Assembly: GCF_001015195.1 (NCBI RefSeq)
Contig: NZ_LDES01000055.1
Coordinates: forward strand, 62,001-126,000
DNA: 64,000 nt
From: Sphingomonas sp. Y57
Lineage (GTDB): Bacteria; Pseudomonadota; Alphaproteobacteria; Sphingomonadales; Sphingomonadaceae
Reading direction: 5' to 3'
Position numbers and translations under genes: made by a program. Under the pieces are notes generated by a model that searched no databases, was not told where the DNA came from, and saw nothing but the letters and a program-made list of their open reading frames with translations. Every line of letters begins with the position of its first letter. Within the stretch, counting starts at the first letter, position 1. Shown piece by piece: positions 53,846-63,155 of this stretch.

Positions 53846-55234
53846 ATGGAGAGCTTCAACCATATCGTCGACGCGCTGACCGGCGCGGTGTTCTTCAAGG
53901 TGCCGCTGTTCGGCGTCGAGATCGAACTGATCGTGCTCTACCTCGCCGTGCCGATGCTGTTCTTCACGATCTGGCTCGGCTTCCCCAACATAGGCTGCGT
54001 CGGCCATGCCCTGCGTGTCCTCCGCAACCAGCCGCGCGAGGGCGAGGCGAAGGGCGACGTCAGCCAGTTCGCGGCGCTGACCACGGCACTCGCGGGGACG
54101 ATCGGGCTCGGCAACATCGCCGGGGTCGCGGTCGCGCTGACGATGGGCGGCCCCGGCGCGATCCTGTGGATGTTCGTGATCGGCTGGTTCGCGATGACGG
54201 TGAAGATGGCCGAGGTGACGCTGGGCCTGAAATATCGCGTCACCGACGCGCGCGGCCATGTCCATGGCGGGCCGATGTACGTGCTGAAGGCGGTGCTGGC
54301 GCGGAAGGGGCTGCCGAGGCTGGGGATCGCACTCGGCGGCTTCTACGCCTTCTTCGCGCTGTTCGGGGCGATCCCGATGGTGCAGGTCAACCAGAGCTTC
54401 GCGCAGGTCAGCGTGGTGACGGGGATCGGCAATGGCTGGGCCTATGGCATCGGCCTCGCCTTCGCGGTGGCGCTGGTGACGCTGGGCGGGGCGCACTGGC
54501 TGGGCGAGGTGTCCAAGCGGCTGACCCCGCTCAAGGTCGCGGTCTATCTGGCCGGGGTCGCGGCGATCCTGATCCTGCACGCGGGCGAAGTACCGGCGGC
54601 GCTGGCGCGGATCTGGCACGGCGCCTGGGGCTTCGACGCGGCGTCGGGCGGGGCGGTCGGCGCCTTCGTGGCGGGGATGCGGCGCGCGGTGTTCGCGAGC
54701 GAGGCCGGGGTCGGATCGGCGGTGATGGCGCACAGCCTGGCCCGCACCGAGGAGCCGGTGTCGGAAGGGATGGTCGCGCTGCTCGAACCGCTGCTGGGAA
54801 CGATGATCGTCTGCGCGGTGGGCGGGCTGGCGCTGGTCGTCGCGGGCACCTGGGACGATCCGGGCCTGCAGGGGATCGAGATCACGAGCGCGGCCTTCGC
54901 GCATGTCGCGGGTTGGTTCCCCTGGCTGCTGGCGATCGTCGTCGTGCTGTTCGCCTATTCGACGCTGGTTGCCTGGGGTTTCTACGGCCTGCAGGCCTGG
55001 GGCTATCTGTTTGGACATGGGCCGAGGGCGCAGTGGAGCTACAAGATCCTCTATGTCGTCGCTCTGCCGCCCGCCGCAGTGATCGACCTGGGACGGGTAA
55101 TCGACATCATCGACAGCAGCTTTTTCCTGATGGCGGTGCCCAACGTGATTGCGCTGTTTCTTTGCGCGGGCGAGTTACGGCGAGATGTGTCGGAGTATTG
55201 GCGACGACGCGAGCGCTCACAAGCAGCGATGTGA
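53846..55234 (+). CDS. Sodium:alanine/glycine symporter (AGCS family)
   Basis: 462 residues, about 10 to 11 helices. AGCS signatures GTIGLGNIAGVAVAL and GGPGAILWMFVIGWF, and FASEAGVGSAVMAHS. Imports alanine or glycine with sodium. It has its own upstream region and no ribosome site that is clear; ATG 53846 fits the family N-terminus. Confidence 0.94.
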   Translation: MESFNHIVDALTGAVFFKVPLFGVEIELIVLYLAVPMLFFTIWLGFPNIGCVGHALRVLRNQPREGEAKGDVSQFAALTTALAGTIGLGNIAGVAVALTMGGPGAILWMFVIGWFAMTVKMAEVTLGLKYRVTDARGHVHGGPMYVLKAVLARKGLPRLGIALGGFYAFFALFGAIPMVQVNQSFAQVSVVTGIGNGWAYGIGLAFAVALVTLGGAHWLGEVSKRLTPLKVAVYLAGVAAILILHAGEVPAALARIWHGAWGFDAASGGAVGAFVAGMRRAVFASEAGVGSAVMAHSLARTEEPVSEGMVALLEPLLGTMIVCAVGGLALVVAGTWDDPGLQGIEITSAAFAHVAGWFPWLLAIVVVLFAYSTLVAWGFYGLQAWGYLFGHGPRAQWSYKILYVVALPPAAVIDLGRVIDIIDSSFFLMAVPNVIALFLCAGELRRDVSEYWRRRERSQAAM

Positions 55235-55369
55235 AGCGGGCGTTCCCGTCGATGCGCTTTTCGATGTACCGATACGGGCCGAAGTCGTGATGATATCCGG
55301 CGCGAAGGTCCATCGGCGGGAACCGGCTCCACTTCCGGAGCGTCTCCAGCCTAACGGAGCGAAGAAAAC

Positions 55370-56497
55370 ATGCGTCGAGGAGCGAGAGGAATGCTGGGAA
55401 CCATCCTGGCATACTTGATCGCGTCACCCTTGACCGAAGATGCGTTCGAACGGGACCAGCTTTTCCAAACGATCCTCGACAGACGGGCGGCAATCCTCAT
55501 CGCGCCGGCGAGCACAGTTCCGATGGCGTTGATGGCCGCAAACGTCACCGCTGACAGATGGCCGTGGGTTTGGATGACCATCGATCTTTTGCTTACAGGC
55601 ATCCGCTGGCGCATCATGGTCGACGCACAAACCTCGACCGAAGACCGGCGGAGGCGACAGGCCGGAACGCTCGTGTGGCTTGGCGCTCTCTGGATGCTGG
55701 CTCTCGGTATCGCCACCTATCTTTGCCTTATTGCAGGATCGCCTGCCCTGATGATCGTTTCAGCCGTGATTGGCACAGGCGTCGCTTGCACAATCACGTC
55801 GCGAAACGCCGCTACTCCGCGGCATGCTCTTTTTCTTCTGCTTCTTCTCGGCGTGCCATTTGCGCTGGGAATGCTGCGTTCGCCGATTGAAGGGATGTTC
55901 GTCCCCGCGATCCTGGCGGTGGTGTGGATCGCCAGCCTTTATCTGTTTGTACGTCAGAATCATGCCAGCATGCTCAGATTGATCAAGGCGGAAACGGCCG
56001 CACGGCGAGCGGCCGAGACCGACGAACTGACGGGGCTTTTCAACCGAGCGCATTTCGCAGAGCGATGCCGGCAACTCGATGAATATTCCGGGGGACCGGC
56101 GGACTATGGTTTTCTTTGCGTGGATCTGGACGGTTTCAAGGCGGTCAATGACGAGCATGGCCATTTGGTCGGGGATTCATTGCTGCGTGAAGTGGCATCC
56201 CGGATGCGCGAAGTGCTCCGTAGCGACGACGTGCTGTTTCGGTTGGGAGGTGACGAGTTCGTAGCGCTGTTACCTCGGGCCGCTCCCCAGGACTGCACAG
56301 ATGTTGCGGACAGGCTGATCTCGGCGATCCGCTTGCCTTTAGTATTTGAGAACGGCCTTTTCGTTCAAGTCGGCGCCAGCGTTGGGAGCGCCTGTACATG
56401 CGGGAAGAAAATCAGTTCGGCCGCGCTCCTGCAATCCGCTGACGCGGCAATGTACCGTGCGAAGGAACGGGGCAAGGGCATCCACATTCATTCGTGA
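55370..56497 (+). CDS. Membrane diguanylate cyclase (GGDEF)
   Basis: 375 residues: five to six helices in the first 210, then GGDEF domain starting TDELTGLFNRAHF with LDGFKAVNDEHGH and RLGGDEF. An RxxD inhibitory site (RSDD) is present five residues before GGDEF, unlike the other cyclase at 14902. Base composition looks lower in GC than the neighbours. Start ATG 55370 has GGAG about 9 nt upstream; 55391 also possible. Confidence 0.9.
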   Translation: MRRGARGMLGTILAYLIASPLTEDAFERDQLFQTILDRRAAILIAPASTVPMALMAANVTADRWPWVWMTIDLLLTGIRWRIMVDAQTSTEDRRRRQAGTLVWLGALWMLALGIATYLCLIAGSPALMIVSAVIGTGVACTITSRNAATPRHALFLLLLLGVPFALGMLRSPIEGMFVPAILAVVWIASLYLFVRQNHASMLRLIKAETAARRAAETDELTGLFNRAHFAERCRQLDEYSGGPADYGFLCVDLDGFKAVNDEHGHLVGDSLLREVASRMREVLRSDDVLFRLGGDEFVALLPRAAPQDCTDVADRLISAIRLPLVFENGLFVQVGASVGSACTCGKKISSAALLQSADAAMYRAKERGKGIHIHS

Positions 56498-56573
56498 TGC
56501 GGGATGGTAAAACGGCCGGAACGCGTGGCTTCGACCGCTGAAGACCTCCCCGTTGGTAAGGTGGAACGGGCCA

Positions 56574-56590
56574 GGATGGATGTGCCATCC
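56574..56590. terminator. Short hairpin between convergent genes
   Basis: GGATGG (56574-56579) and CCATCC (56585-56590), 5-nt loop, between the ends of the cyclase and the gamma-glutamyltransferase gene. Weak, no T-run. Confidence 0.25.
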
Positions 56591-56620
56591 GGCCATGCCG
56601 CCGATGTGCGGCAATCCCGA

Positions 56621-58429
56621 TCAATATGCGAGGGCGCAGCCATCCGCCCGCATCTCGCTGCCGGCGGCATAGATGCGATCCGGCCCGTCCACGCGTTTCT
56701 CGATGCATTGATAGCGGCCGAAACCGCCATCGGACGCGCCGATCGTCCAGCCCATGCTCGAGAGAGCCATGCGGGTTTTTTCCGGCACGCCGTTTTCGAG
56801 GCGGAGCAGACCGCTCGCGGGAAGATCGGGGCTGTCTTCACCCATCGACTGTGAAGATCCTTCATGGTGCCAGCGTGGAGCATCGCCCGCGGACTGAATC
56901 TCCAGGCCATAATCGCGGCGATTGACGACGATCTGGACCTGCCCCTGCGGCTGCATGTCGCCGCCCATCACGCCGAAGCTCATCCAAGGCTGGTCGCCGA
57001 TGGTCGCGAAGCCGGGGATAATGGTCTGGAAGGGCCGCTTACCCGGCGCGTAGATGTTCGGGTGGCCGTCCCGCAGCGCGAATAGCTGGCCTCGATCCTG
57101 AAACATGAAGCCGAGGCCGTCGGCGACGAGGCCCGATCCCATGCCGCGAAAGTTGGACTGGATCATCGACACCATCATCCCGTCGCTATCGGCGCAGGTG
57201 AAATAGGTGGTGTCGCCTCGCGACGGCGCGCGGCCCGGATGGACGCCCCGCATGATGGCGCCGGGGTTGATAAGTCGGGCCCGCTGCGCGGCGTACTCCT
57301 TCGAGATCAGCCAGTCGACCGGCACCTGCGCGAGGTGCGGCTCGGCGTAATAGCGGGCGCGATCTTCATAGGCGAGGCGCTTGGCCTCGACCTGGAGGTG
57401 GATTGAGAGGGGGGATTGGAAGCCGGCGGCCTCGAGGTCGAAATGCTCGAGAATGTTGAGCATCTGCAGGGTGGCGATGCCCTGCGTGTTGGCGCCGAGC
57501 GCGTGGACGCCCACGCCGCGATAGTCGGTCTTGTGGGGCGTAATCCATTCGCCTTTGTGGGCGGCGAGGTCCTCGCGCCGCAGCCAGCCGCCGATGCGGC
57601 GGAAATAGGCTTCGATAGTCCTAGCGATCTCCCCTTCGTAGAAGGCGTCGCGGCCGCCCTGGGCGATCATCCGGTAGGTGCGGGCGAGATCGGGATTACG
57701 GAAGACGCCGCCGGCCTTCGGCCCTTCGCCGCCGATCGCATAGGTGTGCAGCGCGTTATCGATTTCCTCGATCCCGCTGCCGGGCTTTCGGAAATTGGCG
57801 AGGGCGCGGCGGATATAATAAGCGATGATATCTGGTACCGGTGCCCCCTTCTCGGCCAGCTCGACCGCCGGTTCGAACAGCTCGGACCATTTGAGCTTGC
57901 CATAGCGCGCATGGAGCATTCCCCACGCGTCGACGGTGCCGGGGACCGAGACGGTGACGGCGCCGAGCGGTGGCAGGGCGCCGTCCTTCGCGCGCGAGCG
58001 GACTGTCGCGAGATCGAGGCCGCGCGGCGAGGCGCCCGAGCCGGCGAGGCCCATGACTTTGCCCGCCTTCGGATCCCAGAGCATCGCATAGCAATCGCCG
58101 CCGATCCCGCACGATGTGGGTTCGAGAAAGCCGAGGCACGCGTTGATCGCGATCGCAGCATCGGCCGCCGAACCGCCCCTCCGGAGGATGTCGATACCAG
58201 CGAGCGTCGCGAGAGGGTGGGCGGTGCCGGCGGCACCCGACAGGCCATAGACAGCAGTGCGCGAGGCGAAGCTTGCACCGACCGGACGGTCGCCGCCGCG
58301 CAGGTCGGGCCGTTCGAAGCGATCGGCGCCCGGGGCCCAGCGCGTGGGAGGGGTGGCGGCGGTTTCGGCGAGGGCGGGAGCGGCGATCGCCGCGGCGGGG
58401 ACGGTGGCGAGGAAGGTCCGGCGGTTCAT
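56621..58429 (-). CDS. ggt: Gamma-glutamyltransferase
   Basis: 602-residue periplasmic enzyme made as a precursor; leader MNRRTFLATVPAAAIAAPALA is twin-arginine-like. Autocleavage should occur before Thr407 in GDTTYF, which becomes the catalytic nucleophile; NACLGFLEPTSCGIGGDCY and GSGLVADGLGFMFQDRG match the family. Could process glutathione or act as cephalosporin acylase-like enzyme. ATG 58429 is the leader start; the frame is open upstream. Confidence 0.9.
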   Translation of the reverse strand: MNRRTFLATVPAAAIAAPALAETAATPPTRWAPGADRFERPDLRGGDRPVGASFASRTAVYGLSGAAGTAHPLATLAGIDILRRGGSAADAAIAINACLGFLEPTSCGIGGDCYAMLWDPKAGKVMGLAGSGASPRGLDLATVRSRAKDGALPPLGAVTVSVPGTVDAWGMLHARYGKLKWSELFEPAVELAEKGAPVPDIIAYYIRRALANFRKPGSGIEEIDNALHTYAIGGEGPKAGGVFRNPDLARTYRMIAQGGRDAFYEGEIARTIEAYFRRIGGWLRREDLAAHKGEWITPHKTDYRGVGVHALGANTQGIATLQMLNILEHFDLEAAGFQSPLSIHLQVEAKRLAYEDRARYYAEPHLAQVPVDWLISKEYAAQRARLINPGAIMRGVHPGRAPSRGDTTYFTCADSDGMMVSMIQSNFRGMGSGLVADGLGFMFQDRGQLFALRDGHPNIYAPGKRPFQTIIPGFATIGDQPWMSFGVMGGDMQPQGQVQIVVNRRDYGLEIQSAGDAPRWHHEGSSQSMGEDSPDLPASGLLRLENGVPEKTRMALSSMGWTIGASDGGFGRYQCIEKRVDGPDRIYAAGSEMRADGCALAY

Positions 58430-58560
58430 GGTCGCTATCCTGCGGAGGCGGTCGACGGTATGAACCGACTTGTATCGGCGGCTTAACCGATTGGAAAGCG
58501 GTGCGGGCGCTTGATGAAGGGGCCCGCTTTCCCTTACCATTGCGACAAGGAGAGACGGCC

Positions 58561-58803
58561 ATGCAGAATATGGGTGACGGGAGCTGCCCGTTCGAGTTCA
58601 ATTTCGATCCCGCGACCTTCAAGGCGGGCGATGTGGTGAGCTACCGCGTCACCGGAAGCTTGGAAGGATTTCCTTTCGTCGGGACGCTGGTCGAGGTGCA
58701 TGATGACCATGTCATCCTGCTGTCCGAGCCCGACAAGCCCGAAAGCCGGGTGCGCGGCACTCGCGAAAGCCGTCCGATCGTTGCGGAAGAGGATGTGATC
58801 TAA
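58561..58803 (+). CDS. Small hypothetical protein, SH3-like beta fold
   Basis: 80 residues: FKAGDVVSYRVTGSLEGFPFVGTLVEVHDDHVILLSEPDKP looks like a small beta-barrel. AAGGAGAG ribosome site precedes. Conserved in style among sphingomonads; function unknown. Confidence 0.6.
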   Translation: MQNMGDGSCPFEFNFDPATFKAGDVVSYRVTGSLEGFPFVGTLVEVHDDHVILLSEPDKPESRVRGTRESRPIVAEEDVI

Positions 58804-58812
58804 CCTAGCGCC

Positions 58813-59079
58813 TCAGTGAAGCGCACGGTCGGCGAGCCACGCGCGCGCCTGGCGCTGCGCCTCCGCAACCTCGCGCGCCGACATCTGGCCCGCGATGTCG
58901 GTCCGGCAGTACTGGGCCTCTTGCGACCCCGCCAGAGCGGCAAGATTGAACCACTTATGGGCGGTCACCAGGTCCACCGGGCAACCGTTCGAACCTGTGG
59001 AATAGACGAAGCCAAGATCCAGCAGAGTGTCGCTGTCATTTGCCCTCAGCAGGGGGGCATCGACGAGAGAACTTCCCAT
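58813..59079 (-). CDS. Sel1-like repeat protein
   Basis: 88 residues with one tandem pair of Sel1-like helices: LLDLGFVYSTGSNGCPVDLVTAHKWFNLAA, ending ARAWLADRALH. Sel1 proteins bind other proteins. ATG 59079 with GGAG 9 nt upstream is preferred to TTG 59088. Confidence 0.75.
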   Translation of the reverse strand: MGSSLVDAPLLRANDSDTLLDLGFVYSTGSNGCPVDLVTAHKWFNLAALAGSQEAQYCRTDIAGQMSAREVAEAQRQARAWLADRALH

Positions 59080-59196
59080 AAACTTCAACTCCTTTCATCG
59101 TGGAGATTGAAGACCAGATCTCAAAAAAATGGTTAACGTCCGCTTAGACCTTGGTCGAACGTGCCGAAAAGCGAGAGGAAGCGGAGAGCAAGCGCT

Positions 59197-59224
59197 ATAT
59201 CCACAAATCAATATCAGTGGATAT
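59197..59224. repeat. Inverted repeat across the stop of the redox gene
   Basis: ATATCCAC (59197-59204) and GTGGATAT (59217-59224), 12-nt loop that contains the stop codon of the minus-strand gene. Not a T-run terminator; may end-protect the message. Confidence 0.3.
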
Positions 59225-60134
59225 TCAATGGTCTACCGGCCGGTCCCCAAAGCTGTGCGCGATAGGCCTCGAAGCAGCGCTCGCCGCAACGCAGGCGAAT
59301 AAGCGCGCCTTCCGCGATGGCGGTTGCCCGGCAAGAATCTTCGGCGACGAGGGGATGAAGAGCTTCCCGATTCCAATCGGCGCTATGCTTTACGTCCAGG
59401 ACGGCGTGGAGATCGAAATAGCGGCGTTCCCGATCGGAAAGACCGATCCGCCTCAATCCCTTCGCCACCTCCGCCGAACGTCCCGGTGCGGTGAGTTCGA
59501 TGACGCCAAGTGCTCCGACAGAATGCCAGGCATAATCGCGATGGGTCGCCATGGCGGTCATCGCATTGGCCAGAGCAAGACTTTGCCAAACGGTGGTTTC
59601 GATCCGAGGAGAGACCGCCAATGTTTCCACCAGGGCATCGAGCATCGGACCGTGCATGCCAGCGCGATTGCCTCGCCCCATCTCGTCCCAATAGTTGCGG
59701 GCCAATTCGAGCTTGGCAGGGACCGGCAACTTCACCTGGGTATAGGCAACCAGGTCATCAAAGCCGGCTTCGCCGGCGGCCTCCTGCTCGAAAAACCAGC
59801 GGAGTTCGTCGCCGGACGCATGTTCTGCCAGCCAAGGAAAGAGCGGGTCGCCCTGACCGGGGCCGGTCTGCTTCAACTCCTCGAACCAGGTCACGAAGCC
59901 GTCGGCATCGGTGGGGGCCGCCGCCGCGTCCGCCATGATATCGCTACGAAGTTCTTCGAGGAAGGCGCGCTCAAGCCTCTGCATGCGCATATCGTCGTCG
60001 AAGCGGCGATTGCTCCGATCGGGCAGGCGGGGTTGCAGCCGTCTGCGGTTCCAGTGGGCAAGGGCGCGTTGAAAGTCGTCAGCGAGGAATTGCGAACGCC
60101 GGTCTGCGGCGTCGCATCGATATTTGGTGGCCAT
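59214..60134 (-). CDS. Iron-containing redox enzyme family protein (haem-oxygenase-like fold)
   Basis: 306 residues. HDO-superfamily signs: WFFEQEAAGEAGFDDLVAY, NYWDEMGRG and the C-terminal YFDLHAVLDVKHSADW, whose Glu, Asp and His residues bind two irons in the family. The reaction is unknown; relatives desaturate or cleave fatty acids or amino acids. The N-terminal 45 residues look unstructured; Met48 (MRMQRLER) is an alternative start. Divergent from the DUF3617 gene. Confidence 0.75.
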   Translation of the reverse strand: MATKYRCDAADRRSQFLADDFQRALAHWNRRRLQPRLPDRSNRRFDDDMRMQRLERAFLEELRSDIMADAAAAPTDADGFVTWFEELKQTGPGQGDPLFPWLAEHASGDELRWFFEQEAAGEAGFDDLVAYTQVKLPVPAKLELARNYWDEMGRGNRAGMHGPMLDALVETLAVSPRIETTVWQSLALANAMTAMATHRDYAWHSVGALGVIELTAPGRSAEVAKGLRRIGLSDRERRYFDLHAVLDVKHSADWNREALHPLVAEDSCRATAIAEGALIRLRCGERCFEAYRAQLWGPAGRPLNIH

Positions 60135-60318
60135 GTTTGATCCTGAAAATCAATGTCTTGATGTGCTTGCAAGAACGACCGGCCAGTGGCGGCGGTTCCG
60201 ACTGATATGGATCAAGTGCGGCCCAGGCTCGGCCGACCGCACACCTGGGCCGGCTGGAGAGACTTTCCAATGTTCTGGCTTTGGAGCAGATTGCGCCCCG
60301 GGGGCAGGGGAGAATCAT

Positions 60319-60768
60319 ATGCGACATCCAAATTTCCTCGCCTTGGCCGGGTTTGCCATGCTGCCCGCCGCAGTGCATGCCCAGGTCCAGCCAGGTCAGT
60401 GGGAATCCACCGTCACCGTCCAGTCGATCGACATGCCGGGAGCGCCGCCGCAGATGGCCGCGATGATGAAAGGCAAGACGACGCGGCAAAGCTATTGCAT
60501 CACGCCGGAGCAGGCGGCGAAAGGGCCGCAGGAGATGCTCAAGCAGAATCCGTCCTGTCGCTTCACCAAATATTCGATGGCCGGCGGTGTCATTTCAACC
60601 GCCATGACCTGTTCTCAAAACGGCGGGACCATGACCGCCCAGGCAAACGGCAAATATAACTCTACATCCTTCAACGTAACGTCGACCGCGGTGATGAGCG
60701 GCAGGATGAGCATGCGGATGACGTCGGCGAGCAGCGGGCGGCGCCTCGGCCCCTGCATGGGAAACTAG
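60319..60768 (+). CDS. DUF3617 family exported protein
   Basis: 149 residues with signal peptide ending AVHAQ. The family pattern QPGQWESTVTVQ, TTRQSYCITPEQA and SCRFTKYSMAGG with two cysteines is clear. Function unknown; multi-copy in sphingomonads. AGGGGAG ribosome site. Confidence 0.85.
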   Translation: MRHPNFLALAGFAMLPAAVHAQVQPGQWESTVTVQSIDMPGAPPQMAAMMKGKTTRQSYCITPEQAAKGPQEMLKQNPSCRFTKYSMAGGVISTAMTCSQNGGTMTAQANGKYNSTSFNVTSTAVMSGRMSMRMTSASSGRRLGPCMGN

Positions 60769-60771
60769 GCG

Positions 60772-62487
60772 TCAGGCCGCTGCCGATTGTCGCGCCGCGG
60801 CAATCCCGGCGCTGAGATATTGTTGCCGGAACGGTTTGGCGAGCCGGGGAATGTCGGGCGCAAGGATATCTATCCCCTGATAGCCCGACATGACGAGCAC
60901 GGCGAGCGCCGGACGGGTGGCCCGCAGGTGCATCGCCAACTCGATCCCTGTCATGCCCGGCATGACATGGTCGGTGAGGACCACGACGGGGTCGAGGCCT
61001 CGGTCGAGCAGTTCCAGGCCCTCGCGGGCATTCGAGGCTTGAACCACATCATAACCGAGTGCGCCGAGCATCTCTGCCGTGGCCGATCGGACGCGCGGTT
61101 CGTCGTCGATGACCAGGACGACATCGCCCTGTCCCTCGACGACGTGCGCATCGTCGTAGCCCGGCGCAGCCTTCGGAGGTTCCGATGCCACGGGAAGCCA
61201 GATGCCGATCGTGGTGCCGAGGCCAGGCGCGCTGTCGACTCGTAGCGTGCCGCCGAGCTGCCCGGCGAGGCCGTGTGCCATGGAAAGGCCGAGGCCGGTG
61301 CCGTGCCCGGCCTCCTTGGTACTGAAGAAGGGCTCGGCCGCCCGGCTGCGGATGGCTTCGTCCATGCCGCGGCCATTGTCGGTCACCGTGACGCGTACAT
61401 AATCGCCCTCGGCCAGTTCCGGAGGACGGCCCGCCGCGGGTGCGCGGCGTGCGGATATCGACAGGACGCCGCCGTCCGGCATCGCGTCGCGTGCATTGAC
61501 GGCCAGGTTGAGGAGCGCCATTTCCAGTTGATGTCGATCGCCGTGGACGGCCGGCAGCTCCGCTTCGAGGTCGATCGTGAGCGTCACCCTGGCGCCGAGC
61601 GACGTGACGAGCAGTTCGCGCATATTCTCGATCAGCGCTCGCAGGTCGACGGGGCTGACCGCCAGCGGCTGCCGGCGGGCGAAGGCCAGCAGGCGATCGA
61701 CCAGCAGGCGAGCCCGATCGGCTGCATCCATGGCCACGCGTACCGTCCGCATCACCCGATCATTGAGCGGCTTGCCCGAAAGAATGAGATCGAGACTCCC
61801 GACGATAGGGGTCAGCAGATTGTTGAAGTCATGCGCGACGTTGCCGGTGAGCTGACCGATCGTCTCCATTTTCTGCGACTGCCGGATCATGTCGCGGGCC
61901 TGTTCCAGTTCGGCGGTTCGATCGGCAACCCGGGAGTCGAGCACACGGTTCAACTCGCCCACCGCATCGAGCAGGCGAGCATTCTCCAGAGCGGTGGTCG
62001 CGGCCCTGCCGAGCGTGTGGAGCAGGCTTACTGAAGCTTCGTCGGGATCTCCGGTCTTGGCCCAATAGGCACCGATTGCCGCCAGCGGATCAGGCATGCC
62101 AACGGGGATCATCGCCATGCTGCGCACGAAGGTGGGCGCATAGGCGGCGTGCGGGACGCGCGGATCGGCCATCACGTCGGGGATGACGATCGGACACCTG
62201 TGCTGCATGGCTATCCCGGAAACGCAGGTTTCGGCTGGAAAACGTTGGCCGGCCCACAGCGGCGACATCGAGTCCTCGGCTACATAATGACACTCGCCGC
62301 CGTCCTTCAGGACGATGGCGATACCGTCGGCGCCGGCGATCCCGCGAGCCGATTGCCGAAGAATGTCGCTGATGTCCCCGATGGTCCGCGCACTGCCGAG
62401 CTGCTCAATGGCGGAGGCGAGAAGCGACCAGCGCTCCGCAAGCCGACCAGCCGCATTGCCATCGTCATCGACCCCGGACGACCGCAT
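60772..62487 (-). CDS. Hybrid histidine kinase (GAF-HisKA-HATPase-REC)
   Basis: 571 residues: GAF-like sensor (about 20-175), short coil, HisKA with His in GNVAHDFNNLL, HATPase with NARDAMPDGG and GTGLGLSMA, and a C-terminal receiver with Asp in VVLTDHVMPG. Soluble, so it senses a cytoplasmic signal (GAF with HCPIVIPDV pocket). An upstream GTG at 62490 is alternative. No cognate output regulator adjacent. Confidence 0.9.
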   Translation of the reverse strand: MRSSGVDDDGNAAGRLAERWSLLASAIEQLGSARTIGDISDILRQSARGIAGADGIAIVLKDGGECHYVAEDSMSPLWAGQRFPAETCVSGIAMQHRCPIVIPDVMADPRVPHAAYAPTFVRSMAMIPVGMPDPLAAIGAYWAKTGDPDEASVSLLHTLGRAATTALENARLLDAVGELNRVLDSRVADRTAELEQARDMIRQSQKMETIGQLTGNVAHDFNNLLTPIVGSLDLILSGKPLNDRVMRTVRVAMDAADRARLLVDRLLAFARRQPLAVSPVDLRALIENMRELLVTSLGARVTLTIDLEAELPAVHGDRHQLEMALLNLAVNARDAMPDGGVLSISARRAPAAGRPPELAEGDYVRVTVTDNGRGMDEAIRSRAAEPFFSTKEAGHGTGLGLSMAHGLAGQLGGTLRVDSAPGLGTTIGIWLPVASEPPKAAPGYDDAHVVEGQGDVVLVIDDEPRVRSATAEMLGALGYDVVQASNAREGLELLDRGLDPVVVLTDHVMPGMTGIELAMHLRATRPALAVLVMSGYQGIDILAPDIPRLAKPFRQQYLSAGIAAARQSAAA

Positions 62488-62528
62488 CACAAAACCCCCA
62501 ACGCAACACGCACCGCGGCTCTTAGCAT

Positions 62529-62550
62529 AATTCCAGCGGCGCTGGGAATT
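62529..62550. promoter_or_regulatory. Near-perfect palindrome between divergent kinase and Nudix genes
   Basis: AATTCCAGCG-G-CGCTGG-GAATT: symmetric around 62539 with one extra base on the right. It could regulate either divergent gene. Confidence 0.3.
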
Positions 62551-62660
62551 CCACCTGATACTATTCCGTAACGATTGCTGCGGCTAGAGTTGCGACCTCC
62601 CCAGCATTGACGCGGGCTCGTGCGGGCGGGATGATCACCGGACATCGTCGGGGACATGAG

Positions 62661-63155
62661 ATGGCGCAAAAAAGTGCCGGACTGCTGCTCTTCCGCCGGG
62701 ATGGCGGAGCGATCGAGGTGCTGCTCGTCCATCCCGGCGGGCCCTATTGGCGGAACAAGGACGCGGGCGCCTGGCAGATTCCCAAGGGCCTGATCGAACC
62801 GGGGGAGGACGCCGCCTCGGCGGCGCGGCGTGAGGCCGCAGAGGAATTGGGAATGGCGATCGAAGGCGAGCCGGTGCCACTCGGTGAGATACGGCAGACG
62901 GGCGGGAAGATCGTCGAGGCCTTCGCCGTCGAGGCCGATCTCGACGCGACGGCGGTGCACAGCAACAGCTTCGAAATGGAGTGGCCGCCGCGAAGCGGCC
63001 GGATGCAGAGCTTCCCGGAGATCGATGCAGCACAATGGTTCGGGATCGACGAGGCGCGGAACATGATGCTCCCAAGCCAGGTGCCGTTGCTTGATTACCT
63101 GCGAGAGGCGGCTGCCAAGCTCAATCCGCCAGCGCGAGCGAGATCGCCGCAGTGA
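62661..63155 (+). CDS. Nudix hydrolase
   Basis: 164 residues. The Nudix box starts at GLIEPGEDAA and ends REAAEELG with the metal-binding glutamates; WQIPKG and KIVEAFAVE match the diadenosine/dinucleotide-type hydrolases. Substrate unknown. The last 35 bp overlap the convergent kinase. ATG 62661 starts the domain MAQKSAGLLLF. Confidence 0.87.
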   Translation: MAQKSAGLLLFRRDGGAIEVLLVHPGGPYWRNKDAGAWQIPKGLIEPGEDAASAARREAAEELGMAIEGEPVPLGEIRQTGGKIVEAFAVEADLDATAVHSNSFEMEWPPRSGRMQSFPEIDAAQWFGIDEARNMMLPSQVPLLDYLREAAAKLNPPARARSPQ

